This document shows positions 37,212-50,125 of a stretch of 64,000 bases of DNA, piece after piece. The stretch is from Candidatus Babeliaceae bacterium (lineage in GTDB: Bacteria > Babelota > Babeliae > Babelales > Babelaceae). How positions within the stretch are numbered: the stretch's first letter is position 1; each line of letters starts with the position of its first letter. A program made the position numbers and the translations under genes. Location of the stretch: the NCBI GenBank assembly GCA_016933915.1, contig JAFFZZ010000055.1:1-64000 (forward strand), written 5' to 3'. The notes below the pieces were generated by a model. That model ran no database searches, was not told the DNA's origin, and saw nothing but the letters and a program-made list of their open reading frames with translations.

Positions 37212-38846
37212 TTAAAGGGGTTTCTGCTTCCCCGCTGTCGTCTGGATCTTGCTTTCTGGGAATAGTGAGTTAAATATTGCGGCAGAGACGGCTTGCCCCC
37301 CTATTTTTTTGTAGAATTTGTCGTCGTACTGTTCGGTTTCGAGTACTATTGGCATCGGTGTGGCGTGTCCGAGCACTAAAACCTGTTTTTTTGTGTCAAG
37401 GGAGGCCAGGATTGTCCGTAGTTCTGTGGTATTTGAGGCACCGCTTAAAAGTGCAGAGATATCTTTTTCATTGTTCAGTTGTGCTACTATTTTGGTTCCA
37501 ATTTGTGATAAAACTTCGGGGTCGATACCAGAAGGGCGCTGATCGACAATGAGAAGTGAGACGTAATATTTACGCATTTCTCGAGCTATGGTGCCAAATA
37601 TGGTTTGTGCCGCTGCTTCTGGATTAAGGAATTTATGTGCCTCTTCGATTACGATGAGTAATTTTTGCGGTTCATCGGCTGGTGACCGCGAGCCGAGAAA
37701 GGCCTCTGTTTTTTTTATGTAGAGACGATGAATCCGACGCGTAATAATATTGGCGATGAGCAGGTAGCAAAAGGTTGATGTGTGGTTTCCAAATTCAATG
37801 ATGATCGATATACCACGGTCAATATAACCGAGCATTTTTTCGATTATTGAATCGTGAGACGTTCCCGATCCTTCGTAAAAGAAAGGGTATCGTTCAATTT
37901 GTTTGAGTTTGCGGTACAGTGCTGCAATTGATTCAGGGTGAGCGCCAACTTCATCGGCAAGCTCTTTTAGCCGAGTTTTACTTTGGAGGAGAATTGATAA
38001 CCATTGTTCTTGATACCGAGACTCAATGAGTGATGCTGCTTCGCAGGCGGTAGGATGAAGATTTAGCTCGTTTTGAAGTGAAATGATATCTTGTACGCGA
38101 ATTGATTGAAAGGGGAAGCTAAGAACTTCGTCTGGTTGCCCTCCACGGCGTGCCGTGGAAGATGGATCCAGCGAAAAGAGAGCTGTTCGGTCAGGAAAGA
38201 GTGTTTTAAGACCTTTTACAAATTGGTCTGAGCCTTCAGAGCGTGCCTGAAGCCCATATTCACTGTGCATGTCAAAGATAATGACAACTGCTTTTCGGTG
38301 AGCAATTACGCCGGCAAGGACAAGGCGAGTGAGAAATGTTTTTCCGGTTCCTGTTTTGCCAAAGATACCGCTGCTTCTTTCAACGAGTCCCTGTAGATCT
38401 ATGCAGACGGGGGTGTTCATGTCAAGTGGGGTGCCGATGGTGAAGAAGCGTTTTTGCTGATCACCTTCTTTACCAAAGATAAGACAGACTTCTTCTTCGC
38501 TTGCTTCAAAGACCGGTGCAAAGTGATGAGGTATGCTTTTTACCGGCATGCGATGTCCATTTTCAAGCATGAGCAGCGGGCGGATTGATGCTTTTACAAG
38601 CAACGCTCGGGGTGTGATTGCATCAAGGAGTGTTTTTTCGCTGTCCTCTGGCGGGTAGAGAAAAATGTCAGGATTTGATATTCCGAGTTGCAAATCAGTG
38701 ATCAATGAGAAGAACGTGGCGTTAGGGCTGACAATAGAGACAAATCGTCCGGCCTTTATCTTTTCCAGGGGTACCGTCCCGTTGATACGCATGACAAATC
38801 CCTCCGAAAGGGAGCCAGAAAGAATAGTTCCAATGCGTTGCCTCAT
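37212..38846 (-). CDS. HerA-like/DUF87 ATPase
   Basis: SGIFGKTGTGKTFLTRLVLAG, IIFDMHSEYG, LLIVIEEAHKFLNPEAA, LLIVDQRPSGIDPEVLSQIGTKIVAQLNNEKD. Confidence 0.9.
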   Translation of the reverse strand: MRQRIGTILSGSLSEGFVMRINGTVPLEKIKAGRFVSIVSPNATFFSLITDLQLGISNPDIFLYPPEDSEKTLLDAITPRALLVKASIRPLLMLENGHRMPVKSIPHHFAPVFEASEEEVCLIFGKEGDQQKRFFTIGTPLDMNTPVCIDLQGLVERSSGIFGKTGTGKTFLTRLVLAGVIAHRKAVVIIFDMHSEYGLQARSEGSDQFVKGLKTLFPDRTALFSLDPSSTARRGGQPDEVLSFPFQSIRVQDIISLQNELNLHPTACEAASLIESRYQEQWLSILLQSKTRLKELADEVGAHPESIAALYRKLKQIERYPFFYEGSGTSHDSIIEKMLGYIDRGISIIIEFGNHTSTFCYLLIANIITRRIHRLYIKKTEAFLGSRSPADEPQKLLIVIEEAHKFLNPEAAAQTIFGTIAREMRKYYVSLLIVDQRPSGIDPEVLSQIGTKIVAQLNNEKDISALLSGASNTTELRTILASLDTKKQVLVLGHATPMPIVLETEQYDDKFYKKIGGQAVSAAIFNSLFPESKIQTTAGKQKPL

Positions 38847-38856
38847 GGCATTCTCA

Positions 38857-41157
<2,301 letters not shown>

Positions 41158-41255
41158 AAACCTCTAATATTTTAATGTTTCATGACCCACGTAAATAGGA
41201 CTTAAAAGTATAGCAAAACTATTCATTTAGTCAATCGCCGGTTGGTTTTTTTTGA

Positions 41256-42038
41256 TTAGCAGGAGGGTGCGGGTGTTTTCGGGGTTTCATTGTAACGTAT
41301 GCGTCGCAAGATGAGTCCTTCGGGAGGTGCTGTGGGTATACGTTCACGTGGTATTCTTTTAGTAAGTGCGTAGTCCATTTCATCAGGTGTTCTATCAGGT
41401 GCTGAGGCGATAAGCAGTCCCATGCCAACAATTCTTCGTATCATGTGATATAAAAAGCGATTGCCGCCAATTACTATACGGTATGTATTCGCATGCGGAA
41501 AATGGATTAAGTTGGCGTGCAAAATGGTACAGGTCGATTTTTCTGTTTGTGGTTCCGAACTAAAAGACCAGAAATCATATGTACCAACGCATCTGTTTAA
41601 GCTCTCTTTAAGGAGTTCTGGTCTGAGTCGGTATGGATGCCAATTCCCAAAACGTGCAAAGCCGGGTAGTGGTCTTTCGGTAAAGACGTGATACCAGTAA
41701 ATTTTTTCCTGCACATTGTGCTGCGGATGGAAGCTTGCTAAGGTCCGTTCAAGAGTGCGAATATGAATGTCATTCGGAAGTGAATTGTTGAAGGCCCGTT
41801 TCATGGTTGCTGGCGCAAGATCAAGCGGTGTTGTTATTCGCGCTATTTGTCCGAGTGCATGCACACCCGCATCAGTTCGTGATGAACCAACGAGTGAAAT
41901 AGGATGTTGAAATACTCGCTCAAATGTTTTGCGAATAGTTCCTGCGATTGTTCTATCATCTGCCTGTTCTTGCCAACCCTGATACGCGGAACCATCATAA
42001 GCGATGCAGAGCGTATATTGGTGAACATCAGCGCCCAT
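41256..42038 (-). CDS. truA: tRNA pseudouridine synthase TruA
   Basis: IAYDGSAYQGWQEQ, GSSRTDAGVHALGQIARI, NRFLYHMIRRIVG. Confidence 0.95.
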   Translation of the reverse strand: MGADVHQYTLCIAYDGSAYQGWQEQADDRTIAGTIRKTFERVFQHPISLVGSSRTDAGVHALGQIARITTPLDLAPATMKRAFNNSLPNDIHIRTLERTLASFHPQHNVQEKIYWYHVFTERPLPGFARFGNWHPYRLRPELLKESLNRCVGTYDFWSFSSEPQTEKSTCTILHANLIHFPHANTYRIVIGGNRFLYHMIRRIVGMGLLIASAPDRTPDEMDYALTKRIPRERIPTAPPEGLILRRIRYNETPKTPAPSC

Positions 42039-42050
42039 AAAACTTCCTTT

Positions 42051-43868
42051 TTATTGTTCTTTTTTCCGGAGCGCAGCACGACGAATTTTTTTGCGCAGAC
42101 GAATACTTGAAGGGGTTACTTCGATGAGTTCATCCGGCATAATCCACTCCATGCAGGTTTCGAGAGGCATAATTCGTGGCGGTTCGAGCTTAACGAGGTC
42201 GTCAGATCCGGCTGCACGCATGTTGGTGAGTTTTTTACCTTTGCATGGGTTTACCGCCATATCGTCATCGCGGCTATTTTCACCAATAATCAATCCTTCG
42301 TAAATACGATCGTTTGGCTTAATGAAAAGGGTTCCCCGGGCTTGAAGTGTATTGAGCGCATATGCGGTGGCGATACCCGATTCCATTGCTACCAGTGCAC
42401 CTTTGGTTCGCATGGTAATTTCACCTTTGTAAGGGACGTACCCATGGAAACTGAAGGTTGCAATACCGGTTCCTCGCGTTTCGGTTAAAAATTGGTTACG
42501 GAAGCCGAGCAGTCCTCGCGAAGGAACTTCAAACTCAAGACGCACTCGTCCATTGCTGTAATGGTGAATATGTTTCATCTCGGCTCGCTTTTTACCAAGA
42601 AGTTCCATGACAACACCTTGATGTTCTTCATGGACGTCGACTACCAGATATTCAACCGGTTCACAACGAACGCCATCGATAGTTTTGAATATGACTTCCG
42701 GTGCTGAGACTTGTAGCTCAAACCCCTCTCTTCTCATATTTTCAATGAGGATGCCAAGATGCAATTGTCCGCGACCGGATACTTTAAATATCTCTGGTGA
42801 ATCAGTATCTTCTACTCGTAGCGCCACGTTAACTTTAAGCTCTTTCAGGAGCCGGTCTTTTATTTGACGCGAAGTGAGCAATGAGCCCTCTTGTCCGCTG
42901 AATGGGGAATCGTTAACCGAAAAGAACATCGAAAGTGTTGGCTCATCGATTGCAACATATGAGTGAGGCAATGGATTGCCAACATCGCAAATAGTAGTAC
43001 CAATAGTTATCGGTTCGTTAAAACCGGTAACACAGACAATGTCGCCGAACTCTGCATCTTGAACTTCAATGCGCTCAAGCCCGCGGAATTTCATGATTTT
43101 GGTAACTTTCATCGGCTTACTGACATAATCGTCTTTACAGCAGATAAATTGTTGTCCTTTTTCGATACGTCCACTAAAAATACGTCCGATGGCGATAGTA
43201 CCCAAGAAATCTGAATAGTCGAGATTTGTCGTTAGAAGTTGAAGTCCGTGTGCTTTTTCTCGCGGGGCGGGAACTTCTTTGATGATATTCTCGAATAAAA
43301 TTTTGGTATCAGCAGTTCGCACTTTAGGATCGGTTGTTACATATCCTTCACGCGATGAACCGTAGAGAATAGGGAAAACAAGCTGATCGGCGGTTTCTAC
43401 CAGGTCAAGAAAAAGATCATTTATAGCGTGTTCTACTCGAGGAACGTCAGCATCAGAGCGATCAATTTTATTGATGAGGACGATAGGCCGCAGGTTGAGT
43501 GCCAATGCTTTTTGTAGCACAAAACGGGTTCCTGGCAATACTCCTTCAGCAGCATCAACGAGTAGTAAAAATCCTTCAACCATTTGAAGGGTGCGTTCAA
43601 CTTCTCCGCCAAAATCTGAGTGTCCCGGGGTGTCGACGATATTTATCTCATAATCACCGTAAACAATCCCAGTGTTTTTTGCCAAAATGGTTATACCACG
43701 TTCGCGCTCCAGAACGTTGGTATCCATGACTCGTTCATCGCCACCGCCGGTAGCAGAGATAGTACCCGTTTGTTGCAGTAGCTTATCGACAAGTGTTGTT
43801 TTTCCGTGGTCAACGTGTGCGATAATTGCAATGTTTCGAATTAAATGTTTGTGTTTGTTCGTTTCCAT
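42051..43868 (-). CDS. typA: Translational GTPase TypA/BipA
   Basis: NIAIIAHVDHGKTTLVDKLLQQTGT, VDTPGHSDFGGEVER, INKIDRSDA, SRGLLGFRNQFLTETRGTG. Confidence 0.96.
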   Translation of the reverse strand: METNKHKHLIRNIAIIAHVDHGKTTLVDKLLQQTGTISATGGGDERVMDTNVLERERGITILAKNTGIVYGDYEINIVDTPGHSDFGGEVERTLQMVEGFLLLVDAAEGVLPGTRFVLQKALALNLRPIVLINKIDRSDADVPRVEHAINDLFLDLVETADQLVFPILYGSSREGYVTTDPKVRTADTKILFENIIKEVPAPREKAHGLQLLTTNLDYSDFLGTIAIGRIFSGRIEKGQQFICCKDDYVSKPMKVTKIMKFRGLERIEVQDAEFGDIVCVTGFNEPITIGTTICDVGNPLPHSYVAIDEPTLSMFFSVNDSPFSGQEGSLLTSRQIKDRLLKELKVNVALRVEDTDSPEIFKVSGRGQLHLGILIENMRREGFELQVSAPEVIFKTIDGVRCEPVEYLVVDVHEEHQGVVMELLGKKRAEMKHIHHYSNGRVRLEFEVPSRGLLGFRNQFLTETRGTGIATFSFHGYVPYKGEITMRTKGALVAMESGIATAYALNTLQARGTLFIKPNDRIYEGLIIGENSRDDDMAVNPCKGKKLTNMRAAGSDDLVKLEPPRIMPLETCMEWIMPDELIEVTPSSIRLRKKIRRAALRKKEQ

Positions 43869-43993
43869 AAATTTTCACGTCCCCCCGTTTTTTGTAGGAG
43901 AAGAGACCTCAGCGGTGTCGCCGAGGTCTGCTGGCTCTTTTACTTACTAACTATTCTAACGTATGTCCCTAACGTGTTGCCGATTTCTAATCG

Positions 43994-44527
43994 TTACGCC
44001 GCTGCTTCCGAAATTACCGGAAACTCCATTTTGTTTAATCGTTGCTCTGCCTCTCGCGTTCTTTTTTCATCGAGAAGATTTTTCTGTTCCTGCACACGTG
44101 CTCTTTCAACTTGAATGACAAAGAGGCCGTTTTTGAAAGCCGCCCATGCCGCCTCACCGATAAGAAGTGTCGAAGGAACTACTTGTGCAAAATAGAACCA
44201 TTCGCCGTTTTTCCATGCTTCGACAACTTTTGCTGGTGTAACATTACCCGACAAGAAGCCACCAGCCCATGCACAGATGAACGCTCTGAAAAAAGCCTTC
44301 GAAATTTCGCCACGTTCATGTTTGCTTAATTCGTTGTACCGATAGTCGACTAGAAGAGATTTTATTTTGTAATATTCTTCCGGAGAGGATTTTAAAAACT
44401 CTTCCTCCACTGACGATGGAACATCGCTTTCAAGGTTGTTTAAGCTTATTCCGTTGCCCGCCACCAAAGCTCCACCCAATAGGCAGGCGGTAGCTGCGAT
44501 AAGTACTTTTAGCTTGATCATATTCAT
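43994..44527 (-). CDS. Predicted exported protein, unknown function
   Basis: Signal-like MIKLKVLIAATACLLGGALVAG; charged C-terminal helix. Confidence 0.65.
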   Translation of the reverse strand: MNMIKLKVLIAATACLLGGALVAGNGISLNNLESDVPSSVEEEFLKSSPEEYYKIKSLLVDYRYNELSKHERGEISKAFFRAFICAWAGGFLSGNVTPAKVVEAWKNGEWFYFAQVVPSTLLIGEAAWAAFKNGLFVIQVERARVQEQKNLLDEKRTREAEQRLNKMEFPVISEAAA

Positions 44528-44548
44528 GTTGATCTACCCCTCGAAAAC

Positions 44549-44833
44549 CTAGTGATACGCAGCAAATGGTAATAATGCCATTGAACGTGCTTTTTTTATT
44601 TCTCGCGCGAGCCTTCGTTGATAAAATGCACTATTCCCCGAAATGCGCGATGGCAAAATTTTGCCGCGTTCCGTAAGGAATGTTTTGAGGAGTGGCACAT
44701 TTTTGTAATCAAGTGATGCTGCGAGCTCAGGATTTGAGCTGAAGCGGCAATGTTTTTTTGTTCCGAATGTGCTGCGACGTGCTTTCTTGCGCAACAGACG
44801 CGTACTAATTTTAAGTTTTGGTTTTTTAACCAT
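44549..44833 (-). CDS. rpsR: 30S ribosomal protein bS18
   Basis: [30 protein letters not shown] core: [50 protein letters not shown]. Confidence 0.95.
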   Translation of the reverse strand: MVKKPKLKISTRLLRKKARRSTFGTKKHCRFSSNPELAASLDYKNVPLLKTFLTERGKILPSRISGNSAFYQRRLAREIKKARSMALLPFAAYH

Positions 44834-44841
44834 GGTTTCTT

Positions 44842-45324
44842 TTATCCTTCTACCGCTACTTCTTCAACCGCTTCATCTATCGTTACTATTTCATCCTTGC
44901 CTGCTACATCTTCCGTTGCTACCACCTCTTCACTTGCCACTTCTGTTCGCTCACGTTGTGGTGTATCTTCTAACGATTCAGGACGACGATAGGTAAGTGG
45001 CGCTGTCAAGGAGAGCTTGTCGATAATATAGCGCGACACTAAGTCATTATGTTTTACCGAGAAGAATGTGCGGAGTTCGTTGAGGACTTCCTGTAGATTG
45101 GTGGTTGGCAGATCAAAGCGAGCGAGGAAATAAATTCCATACTCGCTTCCATTGACCTCGTAAGAGAGTCGATATTTTCCCCACCGTTCAAAAGAGAGCA
45201 TCTCACCTTTAAATCCGGTTATAAGGGAATGAAGCTGAGATTCGATCATCGACGCTTCATCTTGCGTCAATTCCGGTCCAGTAAGAAAAAGCACCTCATA
45301 ACGCGCTTTTGGTGTACTTGTCAT
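44842..45324 (-). CDS. rpsF: 30S ribosomal protein bS6 with acidic C-terminal extension
   Basis: [19 protein letters not shown]...[24 protein letters not shown]; next to rpsR. Confidence 0.9.
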   Translation of the reverse strand: MTSTPKARYEVLFLTGPELTQDEASMIESQLHSLITGFKGEMLSFERWGKYRLSYEVNGSEYGIYFLARFDLPTTNLQEVLNELRTFFSVKHNDLVSRYIIDKLSLTAPLTYRRPESLEDTPQRERTEVASEEVVATEDVAGKDEIVTIDEAVEEVAVEG

Positions 45325-45449
45325 TATAAATAGATCCTCGTAACTAAATGGAAGTGTTTCTACACTATATGTGACAGATGGCACATATTTAGTTTTTTAT
45401 CACTATGTTGTTAATATACCACAATTTTAAGCAAAACAATCGCTTATTT

Positions 45450-46130
45450 TTACGCCATAAATGATTGGTGTCGTTCGATAACGCGACCAATGATTCTGAA
45501 GTTGTCTTTGCCGCGGAGCAGGGCTACCGGCGATTGTTTAGAATTGATGGTTTCGAGTACTACGAAATCTTCTGTCATAGTAACCTTAAAGATCGACTTG
45601 ATCGGTGTTTCGTTGCCATATTCAACGGCAGCAATATCGCCTGACCGCGTAGTTGCTTCAGGTGATATGACTAAAATGTCGTTTTTTTCGAAGGTTGGCG
45701 AAAATATGGAACTGTTCAGTTTAAGCGCAAACATTGCTGGATCGTTGTAATTGATGATTGGGAGAAAGAGATCTTTGCATCCAGTGGTTAGTTGCATAAT
45801 TTGGTTGTTGTAAGCATTTGGCTGCGAAGGAATTTCACCGACAATAGGCGTGATTGAAATACGAACATCAACTTCCGTCTTTTCTGGAAGCGTTATGTTG
45901 CTTTTAACTTCGTCGGTTCGCTGTCTGCGTTGAGCAAAAAGCTCGAGGGGGCTGATTTCAAAAGCGACTGCGAGTCGTTCCAAAGAGTCCTGGTTCCAGC
46001 GTCTGGTCCCGTTTTTAATATGGGTGAGATAGCTTTCGGACATACCAGTCTTCTCAGCGAGAATTTTAGTAGTCCAGCCTTTTTCTCTTAACAATTCTTT
46101 TACGCGAAGCGCTGTCGTTGCGGAGGCCAT
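45450..46130 (-). CDS. HTH (XRE) plus S24/LexA-like transcriptional regulator
   Basis: N-terminal HTH LAEKTGMSESYLTHIKNGTRRW; C-terminal PIVGEIPS...FEKNDILVISPEATTRSGDIAAVEYG. Confidence 0.82.
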   Translation of the reverse strand: MASATTALRVKELLREKGWTTKILAEKTGMSESYLTHIKNGTRRWNQDSLERLAVAFEISPLELFAQRRQRTDEVKSNITLPEKTEVDVRISITPIVGEIPSQPNAYNNQIMQLTTGCKDLFLPIINYNDPAMFALKLNSSIFSPTFEKNDILVISPEATTRSGDIAAVEYGNETPIKSIFKVTMTEDFVVLETINSKQSPVALLRGKDNFRIIGRVIERHQSFMA

Positions 46131-46250
46131 AACTGTCCACTCCTTTCTACAATCTTTCTGCTATACTATCCATAAACAAAATGTGGTGTTTTCACACCTC
46201 TTAATTCTAATTGTACTCAATTGGCAGTTCTTGTCAAATGGAAACGATAT

Positions 46251-46919
46251 ATGGCTGGTATAAAGATTAAAAGTGCGTTTCGCAAGGATTTTTATGAGAG
46301 CGAGGCGTGGGCTGCCGGGAAAACTGTTGTCGGTGTTGATGAGGTTGGGCGCGGCTGTTTGGCTGGTCCGGTCGTAGCTGCTGCAGTTATATTGCCTCCT
46401 GGTACGCGATCACCATTGTTGCGCGATTCAAAGCAGCTTGGTGAAGCAGAACTTGAAAAGGCGTTTGCGTGGATTATAAAGCGTACACGGTTTTCTGTTG
46501 GGATTATCCCTTCGTGGATTATTGATGAGGTGAATATTTATCGGGCGACACAGTGTGCGATGAGTCGGGCATGTGCGGGGTTGTTGAGTGTTAGTGGTGG
46601 AAGCGATGTTGCTGCAATTTTGATTGATGCGATGCCGTTGGGGACGGGTGAAGGGTTTCCTCCCGTCTATTATTTTATCAAGGGGGAATCAAAATCGCGC
46701 TCAATAGCTGCCGCGTCTATTGTTGCAAAAGTTACTCGTGACCGTATCATGCGTAACCTTGGTGAACTGTTTGAACCATATTATTTTGCCGAACATAAGG
46801 GTTATGGTACTGAAAAACATCGTGGAGCAGTTGAGCGGTCGGGGCGAAGCATTATTCATCGTTTTTCATATGGGGATTTTTCTGAGGAGATTGATGAGCA
46901 GATTAGTCTATTTGGCTGA
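46251..46919 (+). CDS. rnhB: Ribonuclease HII
   Basis: VVGVDEVGRGCLAGPVVAAAVIL, RDSKQLGEAE, SIAAASIVAKVTRDRIM, HKGYGTEKH. Confidence 0.95.
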   Translation: MAGIKIKSAFRKDFYESEAWAAGKTVVGVDEVGRGCLAGPVVAAAVILPPGTRSPLLRDSKQLGEAELEKAFAWIIKRTRFSVGIIPSWIIDEVNIYRATQCAMSRACAGLLSVSGGSDVAAILIDAMPLGTGEGFPPVYYFIKGESKSRSIAAASIVAKVTRDRIMRNLGELFEPYYFAEHKGYGTEKHRGAVERSGRSIIHRFSYGDFSEEIDEQISLFG

Positions 46920-47508
46920 GATAATTGCGAGTTCTCTTGAACGGTGGCGTGCTCGATGTTGGGAGTTGCAACGTGTGCCTTCTTATGCATCGTTGGTGGT
47001 TGCGGAAAATGAGGGAGGCCAAATGTTGTTTTTGGGGCTCGTTACTGCTATTGAAACAGGTCCTATTGATCAGGGAAGAGTTTTGGCAACGTATCAAAAG
47101 ACAACAGGTGAGTTGGAGCGCGATCATCCGGAACTATTTGCGCTTTTGGCGACAGAGATATCGTGCCTATCTGTTGGATTTGTTGATAGGGGCTGGCGAC
47201 AGTTGGTTGCGCAGCTTCCTCCGGTGCCGCCGCCACTTCATGCATTTGTCCGTGAAGCTACTGATGATGAATTAGAACGTTTTGTTGGGCAGCATGAGTA
47301 TCTGCACCTTATTTCTCATCGTCTGCCAGCACCTCTTCTTGACGAATTGCTTCTCGGGTTTTTAGGCCATTGTGGGCGGCGTGGTCTCTTGACAGGATCG
47401 TTGCTTCATTCTTTTGTTGGTACTTTTGCTGAATTATGCGATCAAGAATATGGTCGTTTGCGACGTTTCGTTCGGTTTGCAGAGCAGTTAGTTACATCTC
47501 ATTCATAA
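46894..47508 (+). CDS. Unknown protein, possible stand-alone HAS-barrel-like domain
   Basis: Start trimmed to MSRLVYLAEII; SLVVAENEGGQMLFLGLVTAIETGPID pattern; weak. Confidence 0.5.
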   Translation: MSRLVYLAEIIASSLERWRARCWELQRVPSYASLVVAENEGGQMLFLGLVTAIETGPIDQGRVLATYQKTTGELERDHPELFALLATEISCLSVGFVDRGWRQLVAQLPPVPPPLHAFVREATDDELERFVGQHEYLHLISHRLPAPLLDELLLGFLGHCGRRGLLTGSLLHSFVGTFAELCDQEYGRLRRFVRFAEQLVTSHS

Positions 47509-47521
47509 AGGTTTATTAGGG

Positions 47522-48412
47522 ATGTTGGGGTTTTTTAAGAAAACATTTGGCCGTTTTTACGAGGCAATAACTTCGCGGTTGGCGAGTCTGTTTTCACGAT
47601 CTGTCGTTGATAAAGATTTGTTGAGTGAACTTGAGCGTATTTTGATTGAAGCGGATGTTGGTGTTGGTTTAACACGGACGATAATGGCACGCCTTGAAGA
47701 AGATGTTCGTGCGGGGAAAATTGTTCAGGGGGCTGACTTAAAAGGAGCGCTTGCTCAGTTGTTGCAAGCAATGGCTGCGCAAAAGGTGTACCGCGAAGAT
47801 GCCAGAGTAATTTTATTGGTCGGAATAAATGGGAGTGGTAAGACGACGGTTGCTGGAAAACTTGCACATCGCTTTGTCGGGCAGGGAGATCCAGTAATTA
47901 TTGCAGCGGCGGATACTTTTCGTGCTGCAGCGCCGGAGCAGCTTGCTGTTTGGGCAGATCGTGCAGGGGCTACCCTGGTAGCTGGCAAAGAGGGACAAGA
48001 TCCTGCATCAGTTGTCTTTGCGGCAACGGAACATTTTAAACAGATTCCTGGTGCTCGTCTTATTGTCGATACTGCTGGACGTTTGCAGACAAAAGTCAAT
48101 CTCATGCGTGAGTTAGAAAAGATTGGCAGAATAATTAAGAAGCAGCTTCCGGATATCAGAACTGTTGCGCTTCTTACCGTTGATGCTATGTTGGGGCAAA
48201 ACTCGTTTGATCAGGCACGTCTCTTCCACGAGAGTACCCATCTCGACGGTATTATTTTGACTAAGTGTGATGGTACCGGTAAAGGTGGAATTGTTTTTTC
48301 TATAGCAGATACACTCAAAGTACCAATTGCTTATCTTTCATATGGGGAGCGTATGGATCAGTTGACACCGTTCGATCCAAAGGATTTCGTTGAGCACTTG
48401 CTTAACTCTTGA
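47522..48412 (+). CDS. ftsY: Signal recognition particle receptor FtsY
   Basis: LLVGINGSGKTTVAGKLA, AAADTFRAAAPEQL, LIVDTAGRLQTK, LTKCDGTGKGGIVFSIA. Confidence 0.95.
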   Translation: MLGFFKKTFGRFYEAITSRLASLFSRSVVDKDLLSELERILIEADVGVGLTRTIMARLEEDVRAGKIVQGADLKGALAQLLQAMAAQKVYREDARVILLVGINGSGKTTVAGKLAHRFVGQGDPVIIAAADTFRAAAPEQLAVWADRAGATLVAGKEGQDPASVVFAATEHFKQIPGARLIVDTAGRLQTKVNLMRELEKIGRIIKKQLPDIRTVALLTVDAMLGQNSFDQARLFHESTHLDGIILTKCDGTGKGGIVFSIADTLKVPIAYLSYGERMDQLTPFDPKDFVEHLLNS

Positions 48413-48467
48413 TGTTTTAGCTTCCGTTTTTTTACAGTGACCGCAGGTTAAAAAAGGAGATAATGAT

Positions 48468-50117
48468 ATGCGTACACTAGTAAACTGTACATTGTTTCTA
48501 ACTCTCTTCTCTGCGTTATTACAAGGAAACAATCCCCCGCCTCAGCAACCGCAGTTACCTGCGGAGGGGCAGGGATATGCGAGTGAAACGGCATTTGCTG
48601 AATATCAAAAAACTGTCTCTAAGCAAATTCAGCCATTAACGCAGGCGCTTTTTAATAAACTTTGGAAAAAGCCTATCGACAAAAAGATTAAGCAGAAGTA
48701 TGAAAAATGGCTTGAGCTTGTTAATGACGATCTCTTGATGATTCTTTGTCCGCTCATTGGTGAAAAGAAGAAGCAGATTGATCGAAGTAAAGGATCGCCG
48801 TACGTTATGCTTGTGGAAAAATATGGGCAAGGGGCAACATGCTCGCAGCTCAGCGAAAAGCTTTTTGAGTTGCTCAAGCAGATGCCGCGAATCCATGAGA
48901 AGCCGCAACTTGCCAAACGTCTCGCTGCGCGACCCGGACTTTTCCGGCTCTGTGCGAAAGAGATTGAAAAAACACATGCAAAAGATGCTAAAGCGATAAC
49001 GGATGCCCTTATTGAAGGTGCTTCAGGCGAAGTGCAAGAAGAGATTGAACGTGGTGTTCCCAGGACGTTTGTGGATTATCAAAAGGACTTTGAAGCTGCC
49101 TTGAGGGCGGATAAGGAGCGCGCCTCTCTTGAAAATCTTGATAAAGCGCGAACGGCCTATCGGAAAATAAGACAAGAGCAAGAGAGTAAGCGTTTACAAT
49201 ATGAAAATAACTTGAAAAAGGCGAAGGACGAGAACCAGAAGATGCGTTGGAGAGAAGATATTGTTGGTGTTGATAAAAAGCTTAAGGATTTTAAGGCTCG
49301 GTATGAAAATATGCGGCAAGAGTATGCAACAGCCTTGAATGAAAAAATTAAAAGGTTAATCAGTTTGGCTGCATTTTCTGATGCGGAAAAATTTCTTGGG
49401 GTAGGGCGACAGAAAGGTAAGCAGAATCCGGATATTCTTTCGTTGGATCAAGATGTTCATGGGCTTCGGAGAACATACGCAGAACTTGTTAAAGGTAAAG
49501 CGCCAGCAAGTGGATTTTGGTCGAATGCATGGGAAAAGACAACTGGTATGCTTGGTGGAGCATGGGATTGGATGAAAGGTACGTTTCCGTTGTTGGGTGA
49601 AACAGAAGAAGCAGCGATAGAGAAATCTTGGAAAGCTTATCGGCCTGAAGCAGAAAAACGTTTGATTAAGTATGCCGAGGAATTCATTTATCTTGCCGTT
49701 GCGATGTTGCCTGAAGGTATACCGTTGATTGGATCTTTTACCGATGATCCTTCTGTATGGGGAAAGTATGGATCAAGAGATCTTGTTTCCAACCTTGAAC
49801 GTGTGCGAGAGGTATTGCTCGGTCTGAAATTGGGAATCGAAGAAGATGCAATATATCGTTTTGGAAAGAGCCGTGCCGAGGAAGCGCTCGATTATATCTG
49901 TGGAATAATGCAAGATCCTTCGGGAAAAAGATCATATAAAAATTTGGAAGATTATCTGAAAGCTCATGGAATTAAACTGTATAAGAAATATGCCAAAGAA
50001 ATGAAAGAGGGACTGGTTCATATTAAAGCGTATGAATCTCGTCAAGCAGAGATACGTGGTGAGGAAGCCATGGAACATTTAGCGTGGGCGTTACATGCAA
50101 TAGCGACGGATGCATAA
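48468..50117 (+). CDS. Predicted exported protein, helical/coiled-coil, unknown function
   Basis: Signal-like N-terminus; AAGGAG upstream; long charged helical regions. Confidence 0.7.
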   Translation: MRTLVNCTLFLTLFSALLQGNNPPPQQPQLPAEGQGYASETAFAEYQKTVSKQIQPLTQALFNKLWKKPIDKKIKQKYEKWLELVNDDLLMILCPLIGEKKKQIDRSKGSPYVMLVEKYGQGATCSQLSEKLFELLKQMPRIHEKPQLAKRLAARPGLFRLCAKEIEKTHAKDAKAITDALIEGASGEVQEEIERGVPRTFVDYQKDFEAALRADKERASLENLDKARTAYRKIRQEQESKRLQYENNLKKAKDENQKMRWREDIVGVDKKLKDFKARYENMRQEYATALNEKIKRLISLAAFSDAEKFLGVGRQKGKQNPDILSLDQDVHGLRRTYAELVKGKAPASGFWSNAWEKTTGMLGGAWDWMKGTFPLLGETEEAAIEKSWKAYRPEAEKRLIKYAEEFIYLAVAMLPEGIPLIGSFTDDPSVWGKYGSRDLVSNLERVREVLLGLKLGIEEDAIYRFGKSRAEEALDYICGIMQDPSGKRSYKNLEDYLKAHGIKLYKKYAKEMKEGLVHIKAYESRQAEIRGEEAMEHLAWALHAIATDA

Positions 50118-50125
50118 GGAGTATT

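Noticed and set aside
43907-43931. GACCTCAGCG...CGCCGAGGTC hairpin as terminator
   Set aside because: Stem is good but there is no clear T-tract on the minus side; function unclear.
45450-46130. XRE/S24 regulator as a prophage CI marker
   Set aside because: No phage structural, integrase or lysis genes nearby; flanked by rpsF and rnhB, so more likely a chromosomal LexA-like regulator.
46720-46893. N-terminal part of ORF 46720-47508(+)
   Set aside because: Out-of-frame overlap with rnhB; start at 46894 preferred.
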